64,000 nucleotides of DNA from Hemerocallis citrina (GCA_017893485.1 CM030368.1:106523549-106587548); one strand, 5' to 3'. Positions 1-12,725 are shown, counted from the stretch's first letter. Numbers and translations are program-made. The notes: generated by a model not told the origin, from the sequence alone.

Positions 1-390
1 TCTTCCACATGTTAAATACACAGGTTTTGGAAATCAACTAGCCGCAGGAGTGAGTGAGCAAACATTCTAAGCTTCGCCTGGGATAAATCATGTTTTAGTT
101 TACCTGTGCTTTGAGTTTATTATATTCTTTGTTGCTACTTAAACTTGTATTGGACATGTTGTCCCAAAGTTTTATTTTTGTTCCAGATCTTATATTTATT
201 TGAGGTTTATGTATTGTTTTCAAATAATTATGTTGATTATGAGTTTTGTTTCATGCATGTGGTTGTATATTCTTTATATTTTCTGTTATGTCGTTGAGTC
301 GATCCTTACAGCTTATGAATGGTGAAAATTATTCTTTGGGCTTTGTCATGCGCTCGTATTCCATATTCTTTTGGAAAGCAGGGCGTGACA
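1..390 (+). mobile_element. 3' end of an LTR (TGTCACGCC family), cut by window start
   Basis: The last 100 bases match, in inverse orientation, the LTR termini seen at 4954, 16033, 43307 and 50499: the 'gtcgatcc...acagcttatg' block, the 'gctcgtattccatat' block and the closing gggcgtgaca at 381-390. The same block ends the + strand solo LTR at 38199. The 5' part and any TSD partner lie outside the window. No coding sequence is present. Confidence 0.8.
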
Positions 391-1271
391 TATAATTTTT
401 GTAAGTTAAGCATGTTAAATTCACACAGAGCAGAAATTTTATCTTATACCAGAAACATGATAGAATTAATTAAAATATCAAACCATATCTAAAATATACA
501 AATTTGGTAGAGTTCTTACGGACATAATCAAGATACCACTGTAAAAATTCCAAGTCTAAATTCTGTTATGTCATAAAGTTATGATTTTTCTAATTACTCT
601 TATAATAACTTCACAAGTTCACGCATTTTCCTATCAATTTCCATCTTAGCTCAAGTATTTTAGTATGAACATACAAAATTTCATTCATACCATTTAGTAA
701 GCCACAAATCAGTAACTTTTTATCACACTAAAAAGAAAACAAATCCATAAGCATAGGGTTTAGAAAAGTCACCCACAAAGTAGATTGATGATCTTCTTCT
801 TCACCTTCTTCTTCCTTGTTTGGCTCCTCCTCCTAGCTCCCTGCTCCCGACTTGGCTCCTCCTCCTACCACTCTCCATCTAAGCTTGATGAAGAGGTTTT
901 TGAAGTTGTAGAAATTCTAGGAATGAGAAAATTTTTGAAATGTAGGGAGGTTTTAGGGTTAGAAAAATGAAGAAAGAAATAAGTTTGATGGACATTAGGT
1001 TTTAAATAGGGAAGGGTGGGTGTGTGAGAGTGTGTGTGGGGTGGGGGCGGGGGCGGGGGGGGGGGGGGGGGTTGGTGGTGGCCGGCTGGGGAGGTGAGAG
1101 GGTGGGGGGTGACTACATCCCCTAGGCACTCATGAACAAGCCCCTTGTTTTCTTCATATGGCCCATGGTTTCATCTCTCTGGGGTTAGGGTTTATTAGTG
1201 GTTTAGGGTTTGGTTAGAGTGAATAATTATAAAAATACACATACACACATACATATACATATACATATATA
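391..1271. other. AT-rich non-coding stretch, unassigned
   Basis: I see no gene here. The 61-codon + strand reading frame at 785-970 has no family resemblance. A Leu/Ser-rich, pyrimidine-rich block next to a TATTTAAA-like site near 1000 on the - strand resembles the leader/promoter part of an LTR, so this may be a degraded LTR of another family. It ends in (CA)/(TA)-rich DNA that is the target of the LTR starting at 1272. Confidence 0.4.
1038..1071 (+). repeat. G-rich tract with a run of 17 G
   Basis: Four or more G-runs lie within 34 bp, and 1055-1071 is uninterrupted G. Such a tract can form a G-quadruplex and is slippage-prone, so its exact length may be an assembly artefact. Confidence 0.85.
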
Positions 1272-2381
1272 TGTCACGCTCCACTTCTCAAAAATATGGA
1301 ATACGAGTACATGATATTGGCCCAGCGAATGACTAACGTCACCCATAAGCTGTTTATCCGATCAACTCAACAATATAATCAATACAGAACAAATGCACAT
1401 GCAATAATAACAATCTCATGAACAATAATACTTGGAATGAAGTAATGAAAATATCCAAATACAATAATAATCTGACATCTGGAAACAATAATAAAATCCG
1501 GGACATAAGCCCAATACAATAATAAACCCTAATACAATAGTAACAAGTCTCAATACAATAAGTTCATTAAAGCGTTAAGCAATTAGAAAGCATTAAGTCT
1601 TTAGAATGTCTGTTCTCCAATCCCAGCAGGAAATTCTCTTTCATTACTCGTGTACACTTCATTTAAAAAGAAAAGAAATATTATCCTTAGAGCAAGTCAT
1701 GGGCAAAAAGTAGAGAAAGCAAGGAACAATGGAATAACGGTATAACAATGAATCAATGGATCAATAGGAATCAATAACATGGGACGATAACAATAATCAG
1801 TATCACGGTAATCGATGCAATGGCTATAAACAATGTTTCAATATTCGGTAACAATAATCAATGATCAATAACAGTAACACTTAGCCAATATTTGATATCA
1901 ATAGAAACAATGATGAACAATATGCAATGTCGATGATGTGTCAATCCTTATGTCAATTAATCATTTTAATCCTAACTAATGCACGTACTACTGTGTCCCA
2001 TATGTTCCATACCACAGGTTCGATACATATAGTCAATTTCATTTAGACTTAAGTGGTGTACTCCGTAGATCATGTACTTGGCAATAGTAAACACTACTCA
2101 CCTTTCGGTGTACAATACGGTCATCGGCAACGATACGGTACATGATAGATTGGGTTATGGCCATAATCCACAATCACATGATAAAACAATAGTCAGAACA
2201 TTATTTAGGGAAACATCGACCCCTCCTCTAAATACAGTCTCTACTTCGTTCACTACTTAAATCACTCTTTAAACCCCCACTTATTAATTATTTATCAATG
2301 CAACAATACAATATGTAATCAATGGACATTTCGATGAACGATAGTATCAATAGGGAAACAATAGGATGGTAACATAAAGTC

Positions 2382-2822
2382 GGACAATTAGAATGATGAC
2401 AATAACTCATTAGGATCATGCAATACAACATACATACATTAATTCATGCAATATTACGATATAGGAAATATTAATCTATTAAAATCTGAAATATAAAATT
2501 CTGGACAGCAAGAGTAGTCTGTACAAAAATGCAGTTTCCCGCTGTTTCAGAACTCAAAAATTGAATCTGTCAGAAATTCTAGAAACTAGAAATACTAGAA
2601 ATTCAGAAATTCTGGACAATTAGAATGATGGAAATAACTCATTAAGATCATACAGTACAACATACATACATTAATTCATGCAATATTACGATATAGGAAA
2701 TATTAATCTATTAAAATCTGAAATATAAAATTCTGGACAGAAAGAGTAGTCTGTACAAAAATACAGTTTCCAGCTGTTTTAGAACTCGAAAACTAAATCT
2801 TTTAGAAATTCTAGAAACTAGA
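2382..2822. repeat. 232-bp direct tandem duplication inside the solo LTR
   Basis: Copy 1 (2382-2613) and copy 2 (2614-2822) share the block starting ggacaattagaatgatg and running through 'gtctgtacaaaaat' to 'ttctagaaactaga', with scattered substitutions. The duplication arose inside the LTR, since the other family members here have one copy. Confidence 0.85.
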
Positions 2823-3720
2823 CTTCTACACGGTTCCAACGCATATTTAAAGTTCAAAATCCGACAACAGTAGCTAGGTCAATCACATTGTTCTTTACAG
2901 GTTTCATTTTCAGGAAGGAAATTCGACATCATGTTATTTTAATTTTACAATCAGCAAAAACTCATTATTAAATTCATTAAAAATATTTTATAAACTCCTG
3001 AACATGATTACTAACAATCTGGAATTTATCATAACAAAATTTTAACATTTGATCAGCATTTTTATTGTTTAAGTATGGAAGATACAAGAATCTGAAAAAT
3101 CTGAAAGTAAAAAAACACAGCTGTAGTAAAACAGGCATAACTTTTGCTACACAACTCGGAATTCAAAAATTCAAGATGTTCTGGAAATTAGAAAGATAAG
3201 GCTACAATTCATATTCATAAAGTAATTTATTTAAAGATCGTTTACTGGTTCAAAAACAGCAGTCAACATACAGGCTTGCAAGCAATATATAGGTTTTGTG
3301 TAATTTTCTTAAAATAAATTAATTAAACATGATGAGTATCTAGTTGATAAACTTCTCAATCAGCATGAAGAGTATGAAAACATGGTAAATAAGATTTAGA
3401 ACACATACACACCTCAATTTATCATCAATCATCCATCAATCAATCAAACGACATACAATCTAGCAATTCTTTCTACAATAATTCATTTGTGTGACACTTA
3501 TATGAACAGCCCTATTATCAGTTATGTATGCATTCATGAAAGATTCAATTTCTGAAGTCAAAAGTGGCACGATGTCAAGAATATTGAAATTAGCTTGTGT
3601 AAATCCTTAATAGACCCAACGAAGATAGTCAATACAGTGATACGATAACGAATATGATCTACTTGCAAGAATTTCAATATAACTTGAATTTGATACAATT
3701 AACAATTCAAGAGGACAGTG

Positions 3721-3775
3721 ACTTGCCTTATAAACGACAACAACGAATACCAAGAATAACGGGATAAAAATCCCG
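3721..3775 (-). promoter_or_regulatory. Hairpin plus AG|GC donor-like site in LTR leader
   Basis: On the - strand a perfect 6-bp stem, CGGGAT/ATCCCG with a 4-nt loop (3775-3760), is followed 31 nt later by AAGGCAAGT (3729-3721). That sequence fits a GC-AG intron donor. Equivalent pairs occur in the LTRs at 18583-18534 and 45982-45925. Function is inferred only. Confidence 0.45.
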
Positions 3776-4318
3776 AAGCAACGAACCAACGAACTAACAC
3801 AATCCACCAATAGCACGTGCAATAGAATCCCAAGATCAGTAACAGCAAGAGAGAACTCAGCAACCTCAGCAACAAAGACAGCAACAACGTCACCAATGGG
3901 AAACGCAGGGGCGACAGCGGCAGCGTTGCTGCCTCAGGGCGGCGATGAGGGTCGACGCGGCGAGGTGGGTCGACGGCGGCGTCGATGGAGACAGGAGGAG
4001 GGTCATCGGGATTTGGGGGTTTTGATCGATGTTAATGTCGAGGACAGGGAAGAGAGAGAACAGGGTGGGGTTTTGGGTAACTGGCGTCGTGGTAGAGGTG
4101 GGGCGACGCTGGAGAGAGGTCGACGGTGGGTTGGTGACGACGGGGGTCGCCGGAAGTGAGGGGCTCGCCGGAGAAGGTGAACCCAGTACTGGGTTCAGGG
4201 GATTTTAGGCGGGAAATCAGTCAGGAGAGAGAGAACGACGATGAGAGAGGAGGGAGGAGAGAGAATAAGCGGCTAAGGTTTCGAAATTGCACAATTTTTA
4301 GGGTTTGCAGTAGAGTTG

Positions 4319-4326
4319 TATTTATA
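4319..4326 (-). promoter_or_regulatory. TATA box of the solo LTR at 1272-4638
   Basis: TATAAATA on the - strand, about 310 bp inside the LTR's upstream end, with a GC-rich leader just downstream. Sister LTRs have a TATA box in a comparable place. Confidence 0.6.
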
Positions 4327-4638
4327 GGGTACAATTAGGGTGTTGGATTAGCGGTTTAGGATCCAATAAAAGCGGTTTTGGGTTAAGAACAAATGAAATT
4401 GGATTTTAGGGTTCAATAAGAGATAGATCCAAATCAATAGGGTTCAAATAAAAATACCTACAATAAAATAGAAGAAAATAGAATCAATAAGAATAGCTCA
4501 ATCATGAAGAACGAAGAATTTCATGAACAAACTTTAATTAAAAATAATCACGGAACAAAAATAATAGAGTATTTTATTCAATTTCAAATAAAAAATTACA
4601 AAAGAGGGAAAATTAAAATAACGGGAATGGTAATTACA

Positions 4639-4948
4639 ATACATGTATTCACACATACAAAAAGACAATTGCATTCATGCTACATTTTGAGAAGAGTACT
4701 TGCATATAAACAAAAAATATTTTCTTATTCAAAAATAATTATTAGTATTTTTCGGGATTCTAACTGAGAAAATTCTATTAATACGTGCGACTCTCAGTCG
4801 TGCACGAACAAAATAGATATATACTATTTTGCGAGGTCTTGCAATGGTGGCGACACTTCCATTGAAACCAAGTAAGTTCTTTCCATTCCTCCGTTACTTG
4901 TGGTACTACCTATCATCTGTAGAATCTTAGCTGAATTTTCTGTCGTCC
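4639..4948 (+). other. Leader-like flank of the old + strand gypsy element
   Basis: This is non-coding. The 'aatggtggcgacacttcc' region resembles a retrotransposon 5' leader. It continues after the solo LTR and its acaaa TSD at 40304-40308 into the leader and gag of the gypsy remnant at 40.7-43.3 kb. The assignment is by continuity, not homology. Confidence 0.4.
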
Positions 4949-7751
4949 ACAAATGTCACGCCCGCTTCCCATTATACGGGAACACAGGAACTTAACTGAG
5001 GCCCAGCGAATGATATAAGTATGCCAACTTATATCATCCATAAGCTGTACAATAGCATTCAACTCAACAATACAATAATAATCACATAAAAACAAGAATA
5101 TAATGCAATAACCGATATCTGAGATACAAGAACTTACCAAATAGCCAAAGAATATGCAATGCAATAATAGCTCGATGAGTTCTTTATGTAACCCATCGTC
5201 TGTACCTATATAATATAACTCAAAGAAAGAGAGATGGAGCACCCGTAAGAGCAAGTTACAGGCCACAAGTAGTACAAGTAAAAATGGGAACAAGGTAAAT
5301 AAGAATACAGAGCAGGAAACAAGAATCAAGAGCACGGAACATAGCATGAAAGAAATGCAATAGGTAAATAGGGTCAAATAAAATGGTAAGCAAGTAAACA
5401 GGATCAGATAACAGGATCAGGTAATAGATAAACATGTAAACTTGTAACAGATATCAGATAAACATGTGAAATAGGTGACAGGAATATGCAGGTAAAACAT
5501 ATTATTCTTAAGTCTTTTATTTAATCCTATCTAATGCATCACTCATGCATTCTCAACCACATGGTTGCTGCATACAAATACGTTACATTTAGATTTAGCG
5601 GTGGATTCCATAGGGCCGTGTACTCAGGCATCATATAAACAGATAAACAGATAAACTGAAATAGATAAACATACTCATGAATCATGAAATCATGTATTCA
5701 TGCAAACATGTGGGAAACACGGGTCCCTTTCCGAGTACACCTTCCTATAGGGAAGAACTAGGTCAGGTAATCATATAAACAGATAAACAGATAAACCGAA
5801 GCAGATAAACAAACTCATGAATCATGTAATCATATATTCATGCAAACATGTGGGAAACACGGGCCCCCTTCCGAGTACACTTGCCTATATTGTCCACTAC
5901 CAGATCTTTCCCTTAAATCCCGGCTTGATATTTATTTTTTTTACCAAAATAGACATGAATGTGCAAAGAATCAAGGACAGGTAAATATGACTGGGACAAG
6001 AACCAGGTTCAGACTGGCGAAAAACATGTTCGGCTGCCATAAACAAACTTATAAATATTGAAATAACAAGAACTCCAATTCTGGACAGCAGGACGTTGCT
6101 GCACAAAAAATGGAATTCTCGCTGCTACAGAAAAGAAATTCAAGATCGGTCAGGAGTTCCAGAAACTAGACTCTTCACCGGTTCTAACGTATATTTAATT
6201 CAACATTCCAATAAAAGTAACTAAGTCAATTTTTCTATTCTTTACGGATTTCCTGTTCTGGCAGAAACTCAGAGTACAATTCTTATTGTAACACCCCGAA
6301 TTCCAAAACAGTCTAATTCGAAGTTCCATAGGATCTTTACACTTCATTCGTACAATTTTACAAGGAAATTAAAAACATTTCTTACATCAGAGTTACATTA
6401 TACATTTACATTCATACAATGGAAGCAATTTACAGTAATTACATGGAACAATTATACATTATTTAAATCAATTTTTGAGCAACATGTATACTTCAATTTG
6501 TCAAGCTCTTTACCCTGCATGTAAAACTATGGGCGCGTCAGTTCATTCAACTGACAAAATATTATACACGGCCATCCTCTCTATGCCGGAAACAGTATAA
6601 CGATTTTCCATACTTAAACAACCACAAACATGATCACAAGACAAACTAAAAGGAACTATCCTATTGATGTCGTGTTGTGATGTGCACTTAGCCCTTAATG
6701 CAGTTGTTTACATTATATGACACTAATGCGCACTTATTCAGAGTCTATGCAGCTCATACTACATAGGTCCGAGGGCAAGCCCTTAATTGTTCTTCATCTT
6801 GTAGGGTTCAATCCCTCGCCATGACTTAATCTACTACTGTAACTACGGTAAGTATCTTAGGCATTCTATGATCTACGAACTCACGCCTAGGCACCCTAGA
6901 GAGAATCCCAACGCACTGACACATGACTCATCATGCAGGCATCCTGTGGTAATTCGCCTCCTACCATAAACGTGACACCACCCGCAGTCATTAGATCACC
7001 CCATAAGCGTCGCTACCGGGACGGTACTCTGGAGTAGTATCCATGCCCTAATCATGACGCATCATGGGACATCTTGTGAATACTCTCACGCCGCCAATCC
7101 AATGGTCCTCATACTCATGTTTGTCTTTTACGTTCATCACATCTTCACTATGTATCTCATTCTTATGTATAATTGGAGGTCACTATTCTAGAATCTAGCA
7201 TTACTCCTACATCGGTCTTTTCAACATCAACTTTTATCAACGACCCAAACTTGGTCAAAATATCACAAATTCTCTTTTCAATGCTTTTCATGCTTGCCGA
7301 TGTAGAGTCTTAGCCAAGTTCTAGTACAAGTCCTTTTTTCACTTTTATAGAAACATACTTGTTCACAAATGGTACAATTCATCAAGTTCTCTTTTTCTCA
7401 TAATTCCATGCACAACTTGCATACTCAAAATTCACATTTAATTCTGCTCAACATAAGTCTCAATTCATCTCTTTGAAATCATTTCCATACTCAAAATTTT
7501 CATTTTCTTTATTTTAGAATCTCAAAAATCAAAACTAAAGTGAACTCTTCACTCTTTAAAAAAAAAATTATATTTCTCTTTCAAAGGGTCCATAAGTCCA
7601 AAAATAATTTTTCTTTTTGAAGTTTATATACTCAAGGATTTTCTAATATTTTTACAGTATTTATTTCATTTTTTAAAAGCTAGAAATAATCACAAAGGAA
7701 GGAAAAAAAAGAGAAAAGAAATTTTTTCCCAAAAAAATTTGGTCACTGCTA

Positions 7752-7817
7752 GATTCGAACCGCACAACACACACACGGTGCACAGTCACCGAGACCCAAG
7801 GCCCCACGCGCTAGCCA
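7752..7817 (-). promoter_or_regulatory. tRNA-like A-box/B-box pair inside the LTR
   Basis: On the - strand TGGCTAGCGCGTGG (7817-7804) resembles a pol III A box and GGTTCGAATC (7761-7752) is a full B box, about 42 bp apart, which is tRNA-like spacing. A second B-box-like GGGTTCGAGTC lies at 7935-7925. The other LTR copy has both at about 14215-14400 with substitutions. No tRNA cloverleaf is evident. It may be a SINE relic trapped in the LTR. Confidence 0.4.
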
Positions 7818-8902
7818 AAAGGGACAAGGCGCCCAACTGTCATAAGGGGGAGGTGAAAGGGGTTTAAGTTTGATTCTCGGTATTTGGAAAAAATTGAATT
7901 TTTGGAATAAAAAGCCTCTACCGAGACTCGAACCCACACACACTCAGTCACAGGTTGCTACTATAACGCAACTAATGCCCCCATATAACCAGTATGACCA
8001 TAGGAATTAACTGATATGGGATTGGTTCAAAATAGGTTTAAGTCGAGTCTTTGTTTATTGGAAATATTTCATTTTTCAAAAGATCATAACTTAGTTTCTT
8101 CTTCACAAAAATTTCTAAAAATTTCCAGAATGCTAAATCTACATACATTTAACAAATCATTGTTTTTAAAATAATTTTTTTGACATTAAAATAAGTATTT
8201 TCACTCTAATTTATGTTCTATGTTTACAAATTGCAAAAATTCACTTCAACAAATCCTCTACTCAATTTCTTCAATTAAGATTTTATTAAAAGTGTAAATT
8301 TCTGTTTGTCCTTCTTTATTCATAATACTTACAGTCAAAGTTGCATTCCTTGAGCAAAATAATACAATGGTTCAATAAATGCAAAATTTAACAATTCATT
8401 CACTAACCAATACATGAATATTTTTCTACAATTACATGATTCCAATTCGACAATTTCATGGCAATAAGTGAAATTAACTACATTAAACATGAATTGTAAT
8501 CAATAGCACGCAATTCATCAAGCATTTACTCATTCGTTTAGCAAGTTCTTTTTAAAGTCAACAAGTGATTATCTTATTAGTTCTTTTAGCATGTATATGT
8601 ATCAAAATCTCTAGATTGATGTCTAATATTAGAAGTATAGAAAAACACCCACCTACTTGAAGAAGGTACTACAAAACTCCTTGAATCTCCTTGAACACAC
8701 GAGCGGTCCTTCTCCTCCTAGAACGAGCCACCACAATGTTCCTCCTCCTTGCACTTGGTGAGATCCGAACCTCTCCTTGCCGTGGGTTGTAGTTGCCGGC
8801 CACCAAAAGAACACACACACTAATGCACTCAATCTTTTACTCTCCTATGTAGTTTTCTTTCTTACAAAAAGTTTCTTAGTGTTGTATGCATAAAGGGAGG
8901 GG

Positions 8903-8910
8903 TATTTATA
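8903..8910 (-). promoter_or_regulatory. TATA box of the left gypsy LTR
   Basis: TATAAATA on the - strand, about 525 bp inside the LTR start. It is conserved in the right LTR at 15389-15382. Confidence 0.65.
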
Positions 8911-9434
8911 CTAGTTTTAGGGTGGAATGGAGGGCTAGGATTGCATTAGATAGTTGTAGATGAATGACTAGGATACAATGGGAAGTTGTAGCAAGCACCC
9001 ATGAACACAAAAATCACCACTCCACTAATCCACACCCCCACTTTCTCTCTCATGCAATCCGGCCAAGGAGGGTGTGCAAAGCAAACACACGTGCAAGCAC
9101 GTGTTCCAACTAGTGTCCCCCCTAATTAAAATTGTACATTACAAATTAATTAATTATCTACAAAAATGTGTCTACATGACAAGTTGTTTAAAAGAGTAAT
9201 TAATTCATGGACTTTAAAAATAATGGGCTTTTAGAATAAAATAATTAATTTATTAGGTTGGGCTTTATTTAGAAAACAATCTTAGGCTTCTTAAAATGGG
9301 CTTAAAAGAAAAGAGAATGAAAGAAATTAATTATTTGCTCATGTTATAAAAAATCATTTCATAAGAAAATATTTATACACAAATTTGCACGTGCATAACA
9401 CATAAAATCAACAATAAAAATTCAGGGTATTACA

Positions 9435-9447
9435 GCACTCCCTCCTT
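9435..9447 (-). other. Polypurine tract of the gypsy element
   Basis: On the - strand AAGGAGGGAGTGC directly precedes the 3' LTR start TGTAATACCC. This is the expected place for plus-strand DNA priming. Confidence 0.65.
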
Positions 9448-9527
9448 AGAATAGTTTCGTCCCCGGAACTACAATAAAAGAGCGAGAAAACAAAACACAA
9501 TAAGAAGAAAGAAAGAAAAAATACAAA

Positions 9528-10844
9528 TCAAACAAAGAGCTCAGGATGATCCTTCATCATCCTCTCCTCAGATTCCCAAGTAGCCTCTTCCACCAACTGG
9601 TTTCTCCAGACTACCTTGACCATCGGTATCGTCTTATTCCTCAAGACTTTCTCCCGACGATCAACGATCTCAACCGGAAGCTCAATGTAACTCAGATCCA
9701 ACTGCCAACCCTCCGCCACTTCGGGCAAATGATGCCTTAGATCTGGAATGTAACCTTTCAGCATAGACACATGGAAGACATTGTGCACCTGAGACAACTC
9801 CTCTGGCAACTCCAACCGGTAAGCGGTTTTCCCAATCCGCTTCAATATCTTGTACGGGCCTATGAATCTTGGGGCCAACTTCCCACCTTTGCCAAATCGA
9901 ATCACGCCTTTGCTAGGTGAAACCGGTGTTCTGCACTTCCTACCATACAGAGCTTTGTACGGCGCCATCCCGATACTAGTCTGAAAACTATTGTTATAGG
10001 CAAACTCTACCAAAGCTAGAATCCTTTCCCAACTGCCTCCAAAGTCTAGTGCACAACACCGAAGCATATCCTCAAGAATACAGTTGACTCTCTCGGTCTG
10101 CCCATCGGTCTGAGGATGAAAAGCAGTGCTGAAATCCGTCTTGGTACCCAAAGCTATCTGAAGACTCCTCCAGAAATGTGAAGTAAACCGCGCATCTCGA
10201 TCAGACACGGTTAACGGAACACCATGAATTCTGAAGATCTCACCAACATACAACTCAGCTAACTTGTCCATCAAAGTAGTCAGTTTCATCGCTAAGAAGT
10301 GAGCGGACTTGGTTAGTCGATCGACTATAACCCAAATCGCATCATTGCCCTCAGAACTCTTGGGCAAGCCCATGATGAAATCCATACCGATGTTATCCCA
10401 CTTCCATTCCGAAATTGGTAACAGTTGCAATAGACCTCCGGGTTTCTGATTCTCAGCTTTGACTTGTTGACAAATCTCACACCTCGATACAAATTCAGCC
10501 ACATCCCGCTTCAATCCTGACCACCAGAAATGTTGTTTAATGTCCTTATACATCTTGGTACTCCCAGGATGTATAGACAAAAGAGTAGCATGCACCTCCT
10601 GAAGAATACTCTCCTTCAAGTCCGACTGATCTGGAACACACAACCTCCCTCCAAACCACATCACTTCATCCCTGATCTGAAACTCAGACAACTTGTCAGC
10701 ACCAACCTGCTCCTTCATCTTCTGAATCTCTGCATCTTCCTTCTGACTTGCGATAATCGTTTCATTCAGCGTTAGTGGAAGCCTCAACGGAGCTAAAGAT
10801 GATCCCAAGCCTTGCGGAACAACTTCAATACCAGCCCGATCCAA
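9528..10844 (-). pseudogene. Gypsy integrase with chromodomain-like C-terminus, internally deleted
   Basis: This 438-codon open stretch is the integrase end of pol, which inserts the element cDNA into chromatin. An H2C2 zinc-binding part (HPGSTKMY ... CEICQQVK) comes first. The core then shows the D,D,E residues in 'MDFIMGLP', 'SDRDARF' and 'TDGQTERVN'. The tail 'IVDRREKVLRN...EEATWE' is the chromodomain-type end of Tekay/Del elements. Compared with the integrase at 46917-48254, about 55 residues are missing between 'GRKCRTPV' and 'SPSKGVIRFG', and one residue is lost before SDRD. It is one reading frame with the rest of pol, separated by a TAG at about 10862. Confidence 0.88.
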
Positions 10845-10862
10845 CTCCTCTGCAAGATGCCT

Positions 10863-11540
10863 CTAAGTTGTAATCAAACTAGCCAGACTGCACTTGCGGC
10901 TAAGTGCATCAGCAACAACATTAGCCTTCCTAGGATGGTATTTAATCTTCGGACAAATGTCCTCAAGTACTTCCAGCCATCTCCTTTGTCTCAGGTTCAG
11001 ATCCTTCTGCTGATAGATGTACTTCAAGCTCTTATGGTCCGTGTACAAGTTCAGCTTCTCACCATACACGTAATGCCTCCATTGCTTCAAGGCAAACATA
11101 ATCGCAGCCAACTCCAGATCATAAGTCGGATAATTCTTCTCATGCGGTCTTAGTTGTCTAGACCCATATGTGATCACTTTCCCTTCTTGTATTATGACAC
11201 AACCAAGTCCACGATGTGAAGCATCGCTGTAGATATCATACTCAACACCTGCTCTAGGCAAAGCTAAAATGGGAGCAGTAGTCAGCCTCTCTTTCAACTC
11301 CTGAAAGCTTGCCTCCCACTATTCAGTCCACTTGAAGTTCACATTCTTCTTGGTCAGACCAGTGAGCGGCACGGCAATCTGAGCGTAGCCCTGGATGAAC
11401 CTCCTGTAGTATCCAGTCAACCCAAGAAAACTCTTGATTTTCTTCACTCTGGTAGGCCTTGCCCAATCCTTCACCGCCTCTATCTTCTGCGGATCAGTTG
11501 TCACTGCCTCCTTAGAAATGATGTGACCTAGGAATGCCAC
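10863..11540 (-). pseudogene. Gypsy RT connection and RNase H
   Basis: Two consecutive open pieces (11540-11319 and 11297-10863) cover the end of RT ('FLGLTGYYRRFI') and RNase H ('[11 protein letters not shown]', 'YDLELAAI', '[11 protein letters not shown]', '[10 protein letters not shown]'). RNase H removes the RNA strand of the cDNA hybrid. TAG stops after 'FKWTE' (11318) and after 'LITT' (10862), and a third at 11549 where the family has Trp, break the frame. Confidence 0.85.
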
Positions 11541-11549
11541 TTCAGATTT

Positions 11550-12725
11550 CTAGAAATCGCACTTGGATAATTTAGCATACAACCCATTCTCCTGAAGCTT
11601 CCCCAAAACTGCTGCCATATGCTCCGTGTGCTCCTCCTCCGACTTGAAGTACACAAGAATGTCGTCGATAAACACCACGACGAAAGAATCAATGAACGGC
11701 CTCAGAACCCTGATCATCATATCCATGAAAATTACAGATGCATTCGTCACTCCAAACGGCATAACTAAGAATTCGTAATGCCCGTGTCGAGTTCTGAATG
11801 CAGTCTTATTCACATCTTCAGCCTTCATTCGAACTTGATGATATCCTGATTGAAGATCTATTTTGGAGAAAATAGCTGCTCCTTGTAGACGATCGAACAA
11901 GTCATCAATTCTTGGAATCGGATATTTATTCTGAACAGTGACCTTATTTAGCTCTTGGTAATCGATGCACATCCTCATCGAACCATCCTTCTTTTTTACC
12001 AACAGCACCGATGCTCCACAAGGTGACGCACTCGGTTGAATAAAGCTTTTCTCCAACAGTTCCTCAGTCTGCCATTTGATTTCATCCTGCTCTACAGGCA
12101 CCATCCTATATGGTGCCTTGAAAATAGGTGCACTCCCTGGCTGAATAGTGATGCTGAACTCCACATCACAATGCGGAGGTAACCCAGGCAAATCTTCCAA
12201 GAATACTGTCGGATAATCCCGAACTACCAGAATTTGCTGCACCTCTACAGGAGTCCTTTTCTTCTGGCTGATGGTAGCCACCAAATCTGAACATCTCCTC
12301 TTCCCTTGGAAAGTGACCTCAGGTCCACATGGGGCCTTCACTGTTACTGTCTTGGTCTTGCACTCGATGCTCATACTGTACACCGACATCCAATCAATGC
12401 CAATGATAACATCGACTCCCAAGATATTTAGCTTGATCAGATCAATCCCAAAAATTCTATCCCCAATCACAATCTCGCAGTCCGCATAGTACCGATCAGT
12501 GGTTAAAGTCTCCCCTGACGGAGTAGCTATTGCTAAAACCTTGCTTGGAAATATCTTCGGTTCAACTCCCAAAACTTTAGCAAATTTAGGTGATATAAAG
12601 GTATGAGAGGACCCAATATCGAACAAAACAGCAGCTTTCTTTCCATTCAAATAAAGTTCTCCTGTTACATAACACACACTCGTTACATAACAGTGTACTA
12701 AATAACGGGAAAAAGAGAATAACAT
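11550..12725 (-). pseudogene. Gypsy protease and reverse transcriptase
   Basis: The 391-codon frame begins at an arbitrary ATG; upstream gag is in the same polyprotein. The protease site reads '[12 protein letters not shown]', so the usual DSG/DTG triad is DIG and probably inactive. RT follows with 'PYRMVPVE', '[15 protein letters not shown]', '[11 protein letters not shown]', '[11 protein letters not shown]' and the intact catalytic 'FIDDILVY'. It ends at a TAG replacing the conserved Trp after 'KCDF'. Its role in the family is to copy element RNA into DNA in cytoplasmic particles. Confidence 0.9.

Larger units (their letters stand above)
1272..4638 (-). mobile_element. Probable solo LTR of the TGTCACGCC family
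   Basis: On the + strand it begins tgtcacgctcc and ends ...aattaca. The flanking 5-mers atata (1267-1271) and ataca (4639-4643) agree at 4 of 5 positions, which fits an old TSD. The length of 3367 bp fits the family (3.2-4.0 kb in this window). It is oriented to the - strand: a TATAAATA box lies at 4326-4319 and a leader with a hairpin and a donor-like site follows at 3775-3721. The 87-codon + strand frame at 3896-4159 lies antisense in this GC-rich leader and is not a believable gene. No internal element domain or second LTR is attached. Confidence 0.6.
6287..9434 (-). repeat. Full 3' LTR of the gypsy element
   Basis: Length 3148 bp, TG...CA ends. Its part 7612-9434 is nearly identical to 14079-15924. 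The right copy has an extra ~22 bp of tctctc-rich DNA near 15300 and an extra 12 bp near 15895. The block at 6820-6990 ('ccctcgccatgactta', 'agggcaagccctta') recurs in the solo LTR at 60535-63438, so the two families are related. There are no genes in it. Confidence 0.9.

Noticed and set aside
3896..4338. Arg/Gly-rich + strand ORFs as genes
   Set aside because: Antisense to the LTR leader directly after its TATA box; compositional, no family resemblance.
7752..7817. A functional tRNA gene
   Set aside because: A and B boxes are present, but no acceptor stem, anticodon arm or cloverleaf can be folded.
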